From positions 1-26,373 of the forward strand of contig DCYS01000005.1 in the NCBI GenBank assembly GCA_002331485.1: a stretch of 26,373 bases of DNA. Direction: 5' to 3'. Position 1 is the stretch's first letter. Each line of letters starts with the position of its first letter. This DNA comes from Flavobacteriales bacterium UBA2104. Lineage in GTDB: Bacteria > Bacteroidota > Bacteroidia > Flavobacteriales_D > Crocinitomicaceae. Of the stretch, positions 1-8,483 are shown one piece after another. The translations under genes were made by a program, and so were the position numbers. The notes under the pieces were generated by a model. It did no database searches. It was not told the origin of the DNA and saw only the letters and a list, made by a program, of their open reading frames with translations.

Positions 1-1857
1 ACTCCTGGTCACGTTGACTTTACTGTTGAGGTAGAGCGTTCATTGCGTGTTCTTGATGGTGCAGTTGCATTATTCTGTGCTTCTTCAGGAGTTGAGCCAC
101 AATCAGAGACAGTTTGGAGACAGGCTGATAAGTATGGTGTTCCACGTATTGGTTTTGTTAATAAGATGGACCGTGCAGGAGCTGATTTCCTTGGTACTGT
201 TGAGCAGATCAAAGAGCGTCTTGGTGGTAAGCCAGTTCCAATTCAGTTGCCAATAGGTGCTGAGGATGATTTCAAAGGTGTAGTAGACCTTATCGCTAAC
301 AAAGCGTTTATCTGGAATGAAGAAGATATGGGGATGACTTGGGAAGAAGTTGATATTCCTGCAGACATGGCTTCTTCAGTTGAAGAGTGGAGAGCTGAGT
401 TGATCGAGGCTGTTGCTGAATCTGATGATGCATTGATGGAGAAGTTCTTCGAAGATGCTGATTCGATCACAGAAGAAGAGATGATCGCTGCGATCCGTAA
501 ATCAACGATCGATATGGCAATTACTCCACTTATGTGTGGTTCTGCATTTAAGAACAAAGGTGTTCAAACGCTTCTTGATGCAGTTATGGCATTCCTTCCT
601 GCTCCAATTGATGTTGAAGCGATCGAAGGAACAAACCCAAATACAGAAGAAACAGAAAGCCGTAAGCCATCTATCGATGAGCCAATGGCTGCTTTAGCGT
701 TTAAAATTGCAACAGATCCATTCGTGGGTCGTTTGTGTTTTGTACGTACATATTCTGGTAAAATTGAGGCTGGTTCTTACGTGTTCAACACACGTACTAA
801 CAAAAAAGAACGTATTTCTCGTCTATTCCAGATGCACTCAAACAAACAAAATGCTATCGATGTACTAGAGTGTGGTGACATCGGTGCAGCAGTTGGATTT
901 AAAGATATCCGTACTGGTGATACACTTTGTGATGAGAAACATCCAATTGTTTTGGAATCTATGGATTTCCCAGAGCCAGTAATTGGTATTGCAATTGAGC
1001 CTAAAACTAAAGCGGATATGGATAAGCTTTCAGTTGGTTTGAACAAACTTTCTGAAGAGGATCCAACATTCCAGATCTCAACAAACGAAGATTCAGGTCA
1101 AACAGTAATCTCAGGAATGGGAGAGCTTCACCTGGAGGTATTGATCGATCGTTTGAAAAGAGAGTTTAAAGTTGAAGTAAATGAAGGTGAACCACAGGTT
1201 TCTTACAAAGAGAAAATTACTGCTGAAGTTGATCACCGTGAGACTTATAAAAAGCAATCTGGTGGACGTGGTAAATTCGCGGACATTGTTGTTAAGATCC
1301 GTCCTCAAGAGGATGAAGAAAAAGAAGGTCTTGAGTTCATCAATAACATTAAAGGTGGTAACGTACCTAAAGAATACATTCCTTCAGTTGAGAAAGGATT
1401 TGCTGATGCAATGAAGAATGGTGTTCTTGCTGGTTACCCAATGGATTCTATGATCGTTGAATTGAATGATGGATCTTTCCACCCTGTGGATTCTGATTCA
1501 CTTTCATTCGAGGTTGCTGCGAAAATGGCATACAGAAATGCTGTGCCTAAAACACAACCAGAGCTTCTTGAGCCGATCATGAAATTGGAAGTTGTAACTC
1601 CAGAAGAAAACATGGGTGATATTGTAGCTGACCTTAACCGTCGTCGTGGACAAATGCAAGGAATGGATGATCGTTCTGGAGCAAAGGTTGTAAAAGCTAC
1701 AGTTCCACTTTCAGAGATGTTTGGATATGTAACTACGTTGAGAACGATCTCTTCAGGTCGTGCAACTTCAACAATGGAGTTCTCTCACTACGATGTATGT
1801 CCTAAGAACATTGCAGAAGGAATTATTGATAAAGTAAAAGGAAACGTTTCCGCTTAA
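1..1857 (+). CDS. fusA: Elongation factor G, 3' part (5' end outside window)
   Basis: EF-G is the GTPase that drives ribosomal translocation and, with RRF, ribosome recycling in the cytoplasm. The reading frame is open from base 1 and starts inside the G3 motif (TPGH), so roughly 90 N-terminal residues, including the P-loop, lie upstream. Visible are 618 codons. The G4 motif NKMD is at 160-171 and the G5 region (GSAF) near 538-549. Domains II to V follow, including the domain IV stretch SGGRGKFADIV. The total would be close to the 704 residues of the E. coli protein. A TTG at 43 could be mistaken for a start, but homology clearly continues upstream of it. rpsJ follows after 11 nt with no tuf between, an arrangement common in Bacteroidota. 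Seen: motifs and the truncation by the window edge. Known: family function. Confidence 0.98.
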   Translation, partial: TPGHVDFTVEVERSLRVLDGAVALFCASSGVEPQSETVWRQADKYGVPRIGFVNKMDRAGADFLGTVEQIKERLGGKPVPIQLPIGAEDDFKGVVDLIANKAFIWNEEDMGMTWEEVDIPADMASSVEEWRAELIEAVAESDDALMEKFFEDADSITEEEMIAAIRKSTIDMAITPLMCGSAFKNKGVQTLLDAVMAFLPAPIDVEAIEGTNPNTEETESRKPSIDEPMAALAFKIATDPFVGRLCFVRTYSGKIEAGSYVFNTRTNKKERISRLFQMHSNKQNAIDVLECGDIGAAVGFKDIRTGDTLCDEKHPIVLESMDFPEPVIGIAIEPKTKADMDKLSVGLNKLSEEDPTFQISTNEDSGQTVISGMGELHLEVLIDRLKREFKVEVNEGEPQVSYKEKITAEVDHRETYKKQSGGRGKFADIVVKIRPQEDEEKEGLEFINNIKGGNVPKEYIPSVEKGFADAMKNGVLAGYPMDSMIVELNDGSFHPVDSDSLSFEVAAKMAYRNAVPKTQPELLEPIMKLEVVTPEENMGDIVADLNRRRGQMQGMDDRSGAKVVKATVPLSEMFGYVTTLRTISSGRATSTMEFSHYDVCPKNIAEGIIDKVKGNVSA

Positions 1858-1868
1858 TTTTTAAGTCG

Positions 1869-2174
1869 ATGAGTCAAAAAATTAGAATTAAATTAAAATC
1901 ATACGATCACAACTTGGTAGACAAGTCGTCAGAGAAGATCGTTAAGACAGTAAAAACTACAGGTGCAGTTGTTAGTGGTCCAATTCCATTACCTACGCAC
2001 AAACGTATTTACACTGTGTTGAAATCACCACACGTTAACAAAAAAGCACGTGAGCAATTCGAACTATGTTCTTACAAGCGTCTGTTAGATATCTACAGCT
2101 CGTCTTCAAAGACAGTTGATGCGCTTATGCGTTTAGAGTTACCAAGTGGAGTTGATGTAGAGATAAAAGTATAA
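1869..2174 (+). CDS. rpsJ: Ribosomal protein uS10
   Basis: This is 30S head protein uS10, which in other bacteria also partners with NusB in antitermination. The 101-residue product has the usual family length. Diagnostic stretches are SGPIPLPT (about residues 36-43) and KSPHVNKKAREQFE (about 52-65), the latter forming the loop that reaches into the head. It lies 11 nt after fusA, so the str and S10 clusters appear joined into one transcription unit. The upstream bases are A/T-rich with no Shine-Dalgarno-like sequence. No S10-type structured leader fits in the short gap. Confidence 0.97.
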   Translation: MSQKIRIKLKSYDHNLVDKSSEKIVKTVKTTGAVVSGPIPLPTHKRIYTVLKSPHVNKKAREQFELCSYKRLLDIYSSSSKTVDALMRLELPSGVDVEIKV

Positions 2175-2192
2175 TCTATAAATAAGTAAAGA

Positions 2193-2810
2193 ATGCCTGG
2201 ATTAATAGGAAGAAAAGTCGGAATGACTAGCGTCTACAGTGCCGAGGGTAAGGCAACGCCATGCACAGTGATAGAAGCTGGTCCTTGTGTTGTGACACAA
2301 GTTAAAACGGAAGACCGCGACGGATACGAAGCTATCCAATTGGGCTTTGGTGATCGTAAAGAAAAGAACACACCAAACGCACTAAAAGGTCATTTCAAAA
2401 AAGCAAAGACAGCTCCAAAGAGTGAGTTGGCGGAATTTGATGGATTCGAACAAGAGTTGAAACCTGGAGAAGAAGTAAATGCAGATCTATTTGCCGAAGG
2501 TGAATTAGTGAGTATTTCTGGAACTTCTAAAGGTAAAGGTTTTCAAGGTGTTGTAAAACGTCACGGTTTTGGTGGTGTTGGACAAGCAACTCACGGTCAG
2601 CATAACAGAATGCGTGCACCTGGTTCTATTGGTGCTGCATCTTATCCAGCAAGAGTATTCAAAGGAATGCGAATGGCTGGTCAGACTGGTAACAAGCGTG
2701 TGACAATTGAAAACTTGAAAGTGATCAAGGTGATCGCTGACAAAAACATTCTTGTAGTTAAAGGTTCTATACCAGGAGCCAAAGGTTCAACTGTATTAAT
2801 TGAGAAGTAA
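2193..2810 (+). CDS. rplC: Ribosomal protein uL3
   Basis: uL3 is an early-assembling 50S protein whose central loop reaches the peptidyl transferase centre. The product is 205 residues, normal for the family. It opens with MPGLIGRKVGMTSVY and carries the conserved stretch KRHGFGGVGQATHGQ (about residues 122-136) that precedes the loop near the catalytic centre. The stop TAA and the next ATG share one base (TAATG at 2808-2812), so translation of rplD is probably coupled to rplC. The start at 2193 is preceded by an A-rich region without a Shine-Dalgarno sequence. Confidence 0.97.
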   Translation: MPGLIGRKVGMTSVYSAEGKATPCTVIEAGPCVVTQVKTEDRDGYEAIQLGFGDRKEKNTPNALKGHFKKAKTAPKSELAEFDGFEQELKPGEEVNADLFAEGELVSISGTSKGKGFQGVVKRHGFGGVGQATHGQHNRMRAPGSIGAASYPARVFKGMRMAGQTGNKRVTIENLKVIKVIADKNILVVKGSIPGAKGSTVLIEK

Positions 2811-3436
2811 TGGAAGCAAAAGTTTTAGATACAAAAGGAAAATCTTCTTCAAGTAAAGTGACTCTTTCTGACTCAATTTTTGCTATTGAGCCGAATGATC
2901 ATGCGATTTATTTAGATGTTAAGCAGCACTTGGCTAATAAAAGACAAGGGACGCACAAGTCTAAAGAAAGAGGTGATATTACAGGAAGTACGAAAAAGAT
3001 CAAGAAACAAAAAGGAACTGGTACAGCTCGTGCAGGTTCTATCAAGAGTCCGATCTTTAGAGGAGGTGGACGTGTATTTGGTCCTAGACCACGTAACTAC
3101 CGTTTCAAATTGAATACAAAATTGAAACGAGTTGCACGTCGTTCAGCACTTTCTTACAAAGCTAAAGAGGACGGGATTGTTGTTGTTGATGGATTGTCGT
3201 TCGACGCACCAAAAACGAAAGAGTTTAAGTCTATTCTTTCAAACCTTAAGTTAGATAATGAGAAAATACTTCTTGTTGTTGGTAAAAACGACGAGAATGT
3301 ATACAAAGCTGCTAGAAACCTTAAGAATACAAAGGTTGTTGCTGCTGACTTGTTGAACACTTATGATGTGTTGAATGCGAAGAAAGTTGTGATTGCAAAA
3401 GATGCAGTCGAAGTAATTGAAAAGATCTTAAACTAA
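2810..3436 (+). CDS. rplD: Ribosomal protein uL4
   Basis: uL4 lines the 50S exit tunnel; in gammaproteobacteria it also represses its own operon, which cannot be inferred here. The product is 208 residues. The basic, glycine-rich segment at about residues 64-97 (KQKGTGTARAG, then RGGGRVFGPRPRNY) is the extended loop that reaches the tunnel constriction. The start overlaps the rplC stop by one base (TAATG), which settles the start and suggests translational coupling. rplW follows almost immediately. Confidence 0.97.
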   Translation: MEAKVLDTKGKSSSSKVTLSDSIFAIEPNDHAIYLDVKQHLANKRQGTHKSKERGDITGSTKKIKKQKGTGTARAGSIKSPIFRGGGRVFGPRPRNYRFKLNTKLKRVARRSALSYKAKEDGIVVVDGLSFDAPKTKEFKSILSNLKLDNEKILLVVGKNDENVYKAARNLKNTKVVAADLLNTYDVLNAKKVVIAKDAVEVIEKILN

Positions 3437-3442
3437 TTGGTG

Positions 3443-3739
3443 ATGAGCACAATTATAAAAAAGCCGCTAATTACAGAGAAAGCTACAAACGATAGTGAAA
3501 TGAATAACCGTTTCACGTTTGTAGTTGACCGTAGAGCGAATAAGATAGAAATAAGAAAGGCCGTCGAGAACATGTATGGCGTAACTGTTGATTCAGTGCG
3601 CACCATGAATTATGGCGGTGGTAAACCCTCTATGAAATATACAAATAGAGGTATCGTTGAGCAACGTAACAAGCGCTACAAGAAAGCAGTCGTTACTGTT
3701 GCCGAAGGAGAAACGATTGATTTATTTACTAATGTTTAA
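3443..3739 (+). CDS. rplW: Ribosomal protein uL23
   Basis: uL23 sits at the exit of the 50S tunnel and docks trigger factor, SRP and the translocon. I place the start at ATG 3443, giving 98 residues beginning MSTIIKKPLITEKA. The in-frame TTG at 3437 and GTG at 3440 come first but would add only two residues before the conserved start. The pattern PLITEKA near the N terminus and the basic loop around residues 66-80 (YTNRGIVEQRNKRYKK) are typical. It lies 6 nt after rplD and 13 nt before rplB. Confidence 0.96.
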   Translation: MSTIIKKPLITEKATNDSEMNNRFTFVVDRRANKIEIRKAVENMYGVTVDSVRTMNYGGGKPSMKYTNRGIVEQRNKRYKKAVVTVAEGETIDLFTNV

Positions 3740-3752
3740 TTAATTAAAAGAA

Positions 3753-4577
3753 ATGGGTCTTAAAAAATTAAAGCCTATCACTCCAGGGCAGAGACACAAA
3801 CTTATCGGTGATTACTCCGAGATTACTAAGTCGACCCCAGAGAAAAGTCTTATGGCTTCTAAGAAGAAGTCAGGTGGACGTAACAACTCTGGACGTATGA
3901 CTATGCGTTATCTAGGTGGTGGTCACAAGCAGAAGTACCGTGTTATCGATTTCAAAAGAGATAAGCACGATGTTCCTGCAACGGTAAAAGCAATCGAGTA
4001 TGATCCAAATCGTACTGCACGTATTGCTTTATTGTTTTACAAAGATGGTGAGAAACGTTACATCATCGCTCCGGAGGGATTAAAAGTAGGAGACACTGTT
4101 GTCTCAGGAAAGAAAGCGACTCCAACTGTTGGAAACGCAATGTTCTTATCAGACATTCCATTGGGAACAATGATTCACAACATTGAGATGACACCAGGAA
4201 AAGGTGGAGTTATCGCTCGAGGAGCTGGTACGTACGCTCAGCTGAATGCACGTGATGGTAAATACGCAATCGTAAAGATGCCATCAGGTGAAACACGCAT
4301 GATATTGACGAACTGTCTAGCATCTATTGGTGCCGTTTCAAATGGTGAACACAGTTTAGTTGTATCTGGTAAAGCAGGTAGAACTAGATGGCTTGGTCGT
4401 CGTCCACGAGTTAGAGGTGTAGTTATGAACCCAGTTGATCACCCAATGGGTGGTGGTGAAGGTCGTAACTCCGGTGGACACCCAAGATCGCGTAAAGGTT
4501 TACCTGCTAAAGGGTACAAGACGCGTTCTCAGAAGAAATATTCGAATAAGTTTATCATTGAGAAAAGAAAGAAATAG
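3753..4577 (+). CDS. rplB: Ribosomal protein uL2
   Basis: uL2 is a primary 23S rRNA-binding protein needed for subunit joining and peptidyl transferase activity. The 274-residue length matches the family. The signature MNPVDHPMGGGEGR is at about residues 225-238, with His230 equivalent to the functionally important His229 of E. coli. The KOW-like and OB domains are intact and the C terminus is basic (KRKK). rpsS begins 3 nt after its stop. The start at 3753 is preceded by TTAATTAAAAGAA, with no Shine-Dalgarno sequence. Confidence 0.98.
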   Translation: MGLKKLKPITPGQRHKLIGDYSEITKSTPEKSLMASKKKSGGRNNSGRMTMRYLGGGHKQKYRVIDFKRDKHDVPATVKAIEYDPNRTARIALLFYKDGEKRYIIAPEGLKVGDTVVSGKKATPTVGNAMFLSDIPLGTMIHNIEMTPGKGGVIARGAGTYAQLNARDGKYAIVKMPSGETRMILTNCLASIGAVSNGEHSLVVSGKAGRTRWLGRRPRVRGVVMNPVDHPMGGGEGRNSGGHPRSRKGLPAKGYKTRSQKKYSNKFIIEKRKK

Positions 4578-4580
4578 GAT

Positions 4581-4859
4581 ATGAGTCGTTCGTTAAAAAA
4601 GCCACCGTTTGTACATTACAAACTGGCTCAAAAAGTAGAAACAGCACAGTCCTCTGGATCGAAAAGTGTGATCAAAACGTGGTCTCGTGCCTCAACGATC
4701 ACTCCAGATTTTGTAGGATACACGATCGCAGTTCACAACGGGAATAAGTTTATTCCAGTTTACGTAACAGAGAACATGGTAGGTCACAAATTAGGTGAAT
4801 TTGCGCCAACACGTAACTTCCGTGGACATGCTGGAAACAAGAAAGATAAAAGAAGATAA
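4581..4859 (+). CDS. rpsS: Ribosomal protein uS19
   Basis: uS19 is a 30S head protein that contacts uS13 and takes part in intersubunit bridges near the A site. The product has 92 residues, normal length. It begins MSRSLKKPPFV and ends with the conserved GEFAPTRNFRGHAG segment and a basic tail. It is spaced 3 nt from rplB and 16 nt from rplV. The upstream bases AATAGGAT contain an AGGA only two bases from the ATG, too close for a classical Shine-Dalgarno. Confidence 0.97.
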   Translation: MSRSLKKPPFVHYKLAQKVETAQSSGSKSVIKTWSRASTITPDFVGYTIAVHNGNKFIPVYVTENMVGHKLGEFAPTRNFRGHAGNKKDKRR

Positions 4860-4875
4860 TTAAAACTTCAGTATC

Positions 4876-5274
4876 ATGGGTGCTAGAAAAAGATTACAAG
4901 CCGAGAAAAGAAAAGAAGAGAATAAAAAGATAGCTTTTGCTACTTTGAAGGATTCTCCGATCGCTCCACGTAAAATGAGATTAGTTGCTGATCTTATCAG
5001 AGGAGTTGAAGTGAATAAGGCGCTTAATATATTGCAACACAATCCTAAAGATGCTTCCAAAAGCATGGCTACGCTATTGCGTTCAGCTATCGCTAACTGG
5101 GAGATGAAAAATGAGGATAAAAGCCTAGAAGATGAGCAATTGATCGTTAAAACGATCGAGGTTTCTCCAGCAGGAATGTTGAAGAGAATTCAACCGGCTC
5201 CTCAAGGTAGAGCGCATAGAATCAGAAAACGATCCAACCACGTACGTATCGTCGTGGACGGTGTAAAAAATTAA
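4876..5274 (+). CDS. rplV: Ribosomal protein uL22
   Basis: uL22 lines the exit tunnel opposite uL4; its long beta-hairpin loop is a known site of macrolide-resistance changes in other bacteria. The product is 132 residues, slightly longer than the 110 of E. coli because of a lysine/glutamate-rich N-terminal extension (about residues 1-17). The core begins near SPIAPRKMRLVADLIRG. The hairpin segment with PAPQGRAHRIRKRSNH (about residues 107-122) is intact. rpsC follows after 3 nt. Confidence 0.97.
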   Translation: MGARKRLQAEKRKEENKKIAFATLKDSPIAPRKMRLVADLIRGVEVNKALNILQHNPKDASKSMATLLRSAIANWEMKNEDKSLEDEQLIVKTIEVSPAGMLKRIQPAPQGRAHRIRKRSNHVRIVVDGVKN

Positions 5275-5277
5275 GAA

Positions 5278-5988
5278 ATGGGACAAAAGACAAATCCAAT
5301 AGGAAATAGATTAGGCTTTATCCACGGTTGGGATTCTAACTGGTATGGAGGAGCAGACTATACGGATAAAATTGTTGAAGATGATAAGATCAGAAGATAT
5401 CTAAACGCTCGTTTGTCGCGTGCAAGTATCTCTAAGATCATCATCGAAAGAACACTTAAACTGGTTACCGTTACAATTAATACATCACGTCCAGGAGTGA
5501 TTATTGGTAAAGGTGGTCAGGAAGTTGATAAGCTTAAAGAAGAGCTTAAAAAATTGACGAAAAAAGAGATCCAGATCAACATCTTTGAGATCAAACGTCC
5601 AGAATTGGATGCTCACCTTGTTGCGGATAGTATTGCTCGTCAAATTGAAGCACGTATCTCGTTCCGTAGAGCAATTAAGATGGCTGTAGCCTCTACAATG
5701 CGAATGGGTGCTGAAGGTATCAAAGTGAAAATATCAGGACGTCTGAATGGTGCTGAAATGGCACGTTCGGAAATGTACAAAGACGGAAGAACCCCTCTCC
5801 ACACTTTCCGTGCTGATATTGATTATGCATTGTCCGAAGCTCACACAACTTATGGTCGTATCGGTATTAAGGTATGGATCTGTAAAGGTGAGGTATTCGG
5901 TAAGCGCGATCTTTCACCAAATATTGGGTTAGAATCTCAAAAGAAAGGTGGTCGTCGTGGTGGCGGTGCTAGAAGAAAGAGAAAATAA
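5278..5988 (+). CDS. rpsC: Ribosomal protein uS3
   Basis: uS3 forms part of the mRNA entry channel and the ribosomal helicase together with uS4 and uS5. The product is 236 residues. It begins MGQKTNPIGNRLG. The KH domain has the GxxG loop as IIGKGG at about residues 75-80. The C-terminal domain contains GAEMARSEMYKDGRTPLHT, and the protein ends in a Gly/Arg/Lys-rich tail. It lies 3 nt after rplV and 25 nt before rplP. Confidence 0.97.
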   Translation: MGQKTNPIGNRLGFIHGWDSNWYGGADYTDKIVEDDKIRRYLNARLSRASISKIIIERTLKLVTVTINTSRPGVIIGKGGQEVDKLKEELKKLTKKEIQINIFEIKRPELDAHLVADSIARQIEARISFRRAIKMAVASTMRMGAEGIKVKISGRLNGAEMARSEMYKDGRTPLHTFRADIDYALSEAHTTYGRIGIKVWICKGEVFGKRDLSPNIGLESQKKGGRRGGGARRKRK

Positions 5989-6013
5989 GTTGAATTCTTA
6001 AAAAGTACTGAAG

Positions 6014-6442
6014 ATGTTATCACCAAAGAAAACCAAATTTAGAAAAGCTCAGAAAGGACGAAATAGAGGTATTGCTCACAGAGGTAGTACAATCTCGTTT
6101 GGTTCTTTCGGTTTGAAAACCTTGGAGCCGGGATGGATCACATCCAGACAGATCGAAGCTTCGCGTATAGCCGTTACCAGATACATGAAGCGTGAAGGAA
6201 AAGTTTGGATCCGAATCTTCCCAGACAAGCCTGTTACTTCGAAACCTGCAGAGGTTCGTATGGGTAAAGGTAAAGGTGCTCCTAGTCACTGGGTAGCCGT
6301 TGTTAAACCGGGACGTATTTTGTTTGAAGCAGATGGTGTTCCTTACGAAACTGCAAAAGAAGCACTTCGTTTGGCAGCTCAAAAGCTTCCTGTAAAATGT
6401 AAGTTCGTAGTTCGTAACGATTATGTTATGCCAGGAAAATAA
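6014..6442 (+). CDS. rplP: Ribosomal protein uL16
   Basis: uL16 is a late-assembling 50S protein near the A and P sites and is needed for subunit maturation. The product is 142 residues. It begins MLSPKKTKFRKAQKGRNRG and includes the conserved segments GWITSRQIEASRIA and MGKGKGAPSHWVAVVKPGR (around residues 82-100), which approach the tRNA. It sits between rpsC (25-nt gap) and rpmC (8-nt gap), the standard order. Confidence 0.97.
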   Translation: MLSPKKTKFRKAQKGRNRGIAHRGSTISFGSFGLKTLEPGWITSRQIEASRIAVTRYMKREGKVWIRIFPDKPVTSKPAEVRMGKGKGAPSHWVAVVKPGRILFEADGVPYETAKEALRLAAQKLPVKCKFVVRNDYVMPGK

Positions 6443-6450
6443 TTAGAGAA

Positions 6451-6645
6451 ATGAAACAAGAAGAAATCGTTCAGTTATCGTTGGAAGATCTTAAAGATCG
6501 TCTAGATGAATCAAATGAGAAGATGGAGAAGCTAGTGTTAACTCACAAAGTATCTCCTTTAGAAAATCCTCTTCAGATTCGTTCATTGAGAAAGACAATC
6601 GCAAGATTGAATACGGAATTGACTAAAAGAAACAAGGAGGCTTAA
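6451..6645 (+). CDS. rpmC: Ribosomal protein uL29
   Basis: uL29 is a small two-helix protein at the exit of the 50S tunnel, beside uL23. The product is 64 residues. It has the usual pattern: an N-terminal helix with LSLEDLKDRL and a C-terminal helix with IRSLRKTIARLNTEL. Its last codons contain AAGGAGG (6635-6641), a perfect Shine-Dalgarno-like string. It lies about 30 nt before the rpsQ start and codes for Lys-Glu-Ala, so I regard it as chance. Confidence 0.95.
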   Translation: MKQEEIVQLSLEDLKDRLDESNEKMEKLVLTHKVSPLENPLQIRSLRKTIARLNTELTKRNKEA

Positions 6646-6670
6646 TTGCTAACTTAGAAATTGGCTTGAA

Positions 6671-6928
6671 ATGGAAAAGCAAAATTTAAGAAAAGAACGA
6701 ACGGGTGTGGTAACGAGTGATAAGATGGATAAGTCTATCGTTATCGCTGTAGAGCGTAAAGTAAAACACCCTAAGTATGGTAAGTTCATAAAAAAAACTG
6801 CTAAATTTGTCGCCCACGATGAAAAAAATGACTGTAACGAAGGCGATACAGTGAGAATTCGTGAGTGCCGTCCTTTGAGTAAATCAAAGAACTGGAGACT
6901 AGTAGAAATTGTAGAAAGAGCTAAATAA
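6671..6928 (+). CDS. rpsQ: Ribosomal protein uS17
   Basis: uS17 is an OB-fold 16S rRNA-binding protein important for early 30S assembly. The product is 85 residues. It contains the characteristic GVVTSDKMDKSIVIAVERKVKHPKYGK stretch, seen at residues 12-38, and GDTVRIRECRPLSKSKNW towards the C terminus. The 25-nt gap after rpmC could form only a weak five-pair stem. rplN follows after 10 nt. Confidence 0.96.
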   Translation: MEKQNLRKERTGVVTSDKMDKSIVIAVERKVKHPKYGKFIKKTAKFVAHDEKNDCNEGDTVRIRECRPLSKSKNWRLVEIVERAK

Positions 6929-6938
6929 TCATTAGAAA

Positions 6939-7307
6939 ATGATACAACAAGAATCAAGACTTGCAGTGGCCGACAATAGTGGTGCGAAAGAGGTTTTGTG
7001 TATCCGTGTACTCGGAGGAACAAAACGTCGTTACGCTTCTATTGGCGATAAGATAGTGGTCTCTGTCAAGAGCGCAATGCCCTCTGGTGGTGTCAAAAAA
7101 GGACAGGTAGCCAAGGCTGTGGTAGTAAGAACGAAAAAAGAGATCCGTCGTCCAGATGGTTCTTACATTCGTTTTGATGATAACGCCGTGGTTTTATTAA
7201 ACCAAACGGATGAAATGAGAGGAACTCGTATTTTCGGACCAGTAGCTCGTGAGCTGCGTGAAAACAACTATATGAAGATTGTTTCACTGGCTCCTGAAGT
7301 ACTTTAA
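6939..7307 (+). CDS. rplN: Ribosomal protein uL14
   Basis: uL14 lies at the 50S interface, forms bridges to the 30S subunit and is the docking site for the silencing factor RsfS. The product is 122 residues, exactly the usual size. It opens MIQQESRLAVADNSGAKEV and has the conserved RPDGSYIRFDDNAVVLLN (residues about 68-85) and GTRIFGPVARELRE segments. The stop is part of a weak AU-rich inverted repeat (7301-7318) that spans the junction with rplX. Confidence 0.97.
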   Translation: MIQQESRLAVADNSGAKEVLCIRVLGGTKRRYASIGDKIVVSVKSAMPSGGVKKGQVAKAVVVRTKKEIRRPDGSYIRFDDNAVVLLNQTDEMRGTRIFGPVARELRENNYMKIVSLAPEVL

Positions 7308-7319
7308 AATCGTAAAGTC

Positions 7320-7637
7320 ATGCAAAAGAAATTACACATTAAAGTAGGCGATGCCGTTAAAGTTTTAAGCGGAGAACATCGTGGTCAGGAAGGGAAAGTT
7401 CTTTCGATCGACAGAACGAAGGATCGTGCAGTAGTAGAAGGTGTAAATGTGATCAAGCGTCACACTAAGCCAGATGCTGCAAACCCTCAAGGTGGTATTG
7501 TGGAGAAAGAAGCGGGTCTTCACATTTCCAACCTCATGCTTGTTCACAACGGAGAACCAACACGTGTTGGACGTCGTGAAGACAAGAATGGAAAGCTAGT
7601 TCGTTACGCTAAGAAATCAGGAGAAGATATTAAGTGA
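7320..7637 (+). CDS. rplX: Ribosomal protein uL24
   Basis: uL24 is an assembly initiator of the 50S subunit. The product is 105 residues. A KOW motif is visible near the N terminus (GDAVKVLSGEHRGQEGKVL, residues about 10-28), followed by VEGVNVIKRHTKP. The stop TGA shares its last base with the ATG of rplE (TGATG at 7635-7639), so translation of the two is probably coupled. Confidence 0.96.
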   Translation: MQKKLHIKVGDAVKVLSGEHRGQEGKVLSIDRTKDRAVVEGVNVIKRHTKPDAANPQGGIVEKEAGLHISNLMLVHNGEPTRVGRREDKNGKLVRYAKKSGEDIK

Positions 7638-8188
7638 TGAGTTATACACCAAGACTTAGAGAAATGTATAAAGCAGAGGTAATTCCTGCTTTGACAAAGA
7701 AATTCGGTTTCAAATCATCGATGAGAGTACCTAAAATTGAGAAGATCGTGATCTCTCAAGGATTAGGTGAAGCTGTTGCTGATAAGAAAATCGTAGATAG
7801 TGCGATTGAAGATATTACAGCAATTGCTGGTCAACGTCCGGTAGCAACTTACTCAAAGAAGGACGTTTCGAACTTCAAATTGAGAAAAGGTATGCCGATT
7901 GGAACTAAAGTTACACTTCGCGGTGAGCGCATGTATGAGTTTTTAGATAGACTTATTTCAGTTGCTCTTCCAAGAACACGTGACTTTAAAGGAGTTCCAG
8001 CTAAAGGCTTTGACGGTCGAGGAAACTTTAATATGGGTGTTAAAGAACACATCATATTTCCTGAAATCGATATCGATAAAGTAAATAAAATTTTAGGAAT
8101 GGATATCACCATTGTAACAACAGCTCCAAATGATGAGGAGGCTAAAGCGTTGTTAGATGGATTTGGATTCCCATTCACAAAAAAGTAA
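7637..8188 (+). CDS. rplE: Ribosomal protein uL5
   Basis: uL5 binds 5S rRNA in the central protuberance. I use ATG 7637, which overlaps the rplX stop by one base and gives 183 residues beginning MSYTPRLREMYK. An in-frame GTG at 7634 would add one residue but is less likely. Conserved parts include GQRPVATYSKKDVSNFKLR and, near the C terminus, the acidic stretch IFPEIDIDKV. rpsN follows after 4 nt. Confidence 0.96.
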   Translation: MSYTPRLREMYKAEVIPALTKKFGFKSSMRVPKIEKIVISQGLGEAVADKKIVDSAIEDITAIAGQRPVATYSKKDVSNFKLRKGMPIGTKVTLRGERMYEFLDRLISVALPRTRDFKGVPAKGFDGRGNFNMGVKEHIIFPEIDIDKVNKILGMDITIVTTAPNDEEAKALLDGFGFPFTKK

Positions 8189-8192
8189 AGAT

Positions 8193-8462
8193 ATGGCAAA
8201 GGAATCAATGAAAGCGCGTGAGCGCAAAAGAGAAGCCCTAGTAGAAAAGTACGCTGAGAAGCGTAAAGCTTTGAAAGAAGCTGGTGACTGGGACGCACTT
8301 CAAAAATTGCCTAAAAACTCTTCAAAAGTAAGATTACACAATCGTTGTAATCTAACTGGTCGTCCAAGAGGTTACATGCGTCAGTTTGGAATCTCAAGGG
8401 TAACGTTTAGAGAAATGGCACTTTCTGGTAAAATACCAGGAATTAAGAAATCAAGTTGGTAA
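8193..8462 (+). CDS. rpsN: Ribosomal protein uS14, zinc-free long form
   Basis: uS14 is a 30S head protein. I place the start at ATG 8193 (MAKESMKARERK). The frame is open upstream to an ATG at 8157, but that part overlaps rplE and does not belong to the family. The product is 89 residues, the long form, with the conserved end RPRGYMRQFGISRVTFREMALSGKIPG. The paired CxxC motifs of the short zinc form are absent, leaving one Cys in HNRCNLTGR. This is the C-minus type, expected not to need zinc. Confidence 0.96.
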   Translation: MAKESMKARERKREALVEKYAEKRKALKEAGDWDALQKLPKNSSKVRLHNRCNLTGRPRGYMRQFGISRVTFREMALSGKIPGIKKSSW

Positions 8463-8483
8463 TCATCTATAGTTAGGAAAGAT

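Noticed and set aside
6635..6641. AAGGAGG, a perfect Shine-Dalgarno string before rpsQ
   Set aside because: It is about 30 nt from the rpsQ start and encodes Lys-Glu-Ala at the end of rpmC; the spacing is wrong.
7301..7318. Inverted repeat ACTTTA/TAAAGT spanning the rplN-rplX junction
   Set aside because: Only one G-C pair in a 6-bp stem that includes the stop codon; too weak to claim as regulatory.
8157..8192. Upstream extension of rpsN
   Set aside because: These codons overlap the end of rplE and are absent from the uS14 family; ATG 8193 is the family start.
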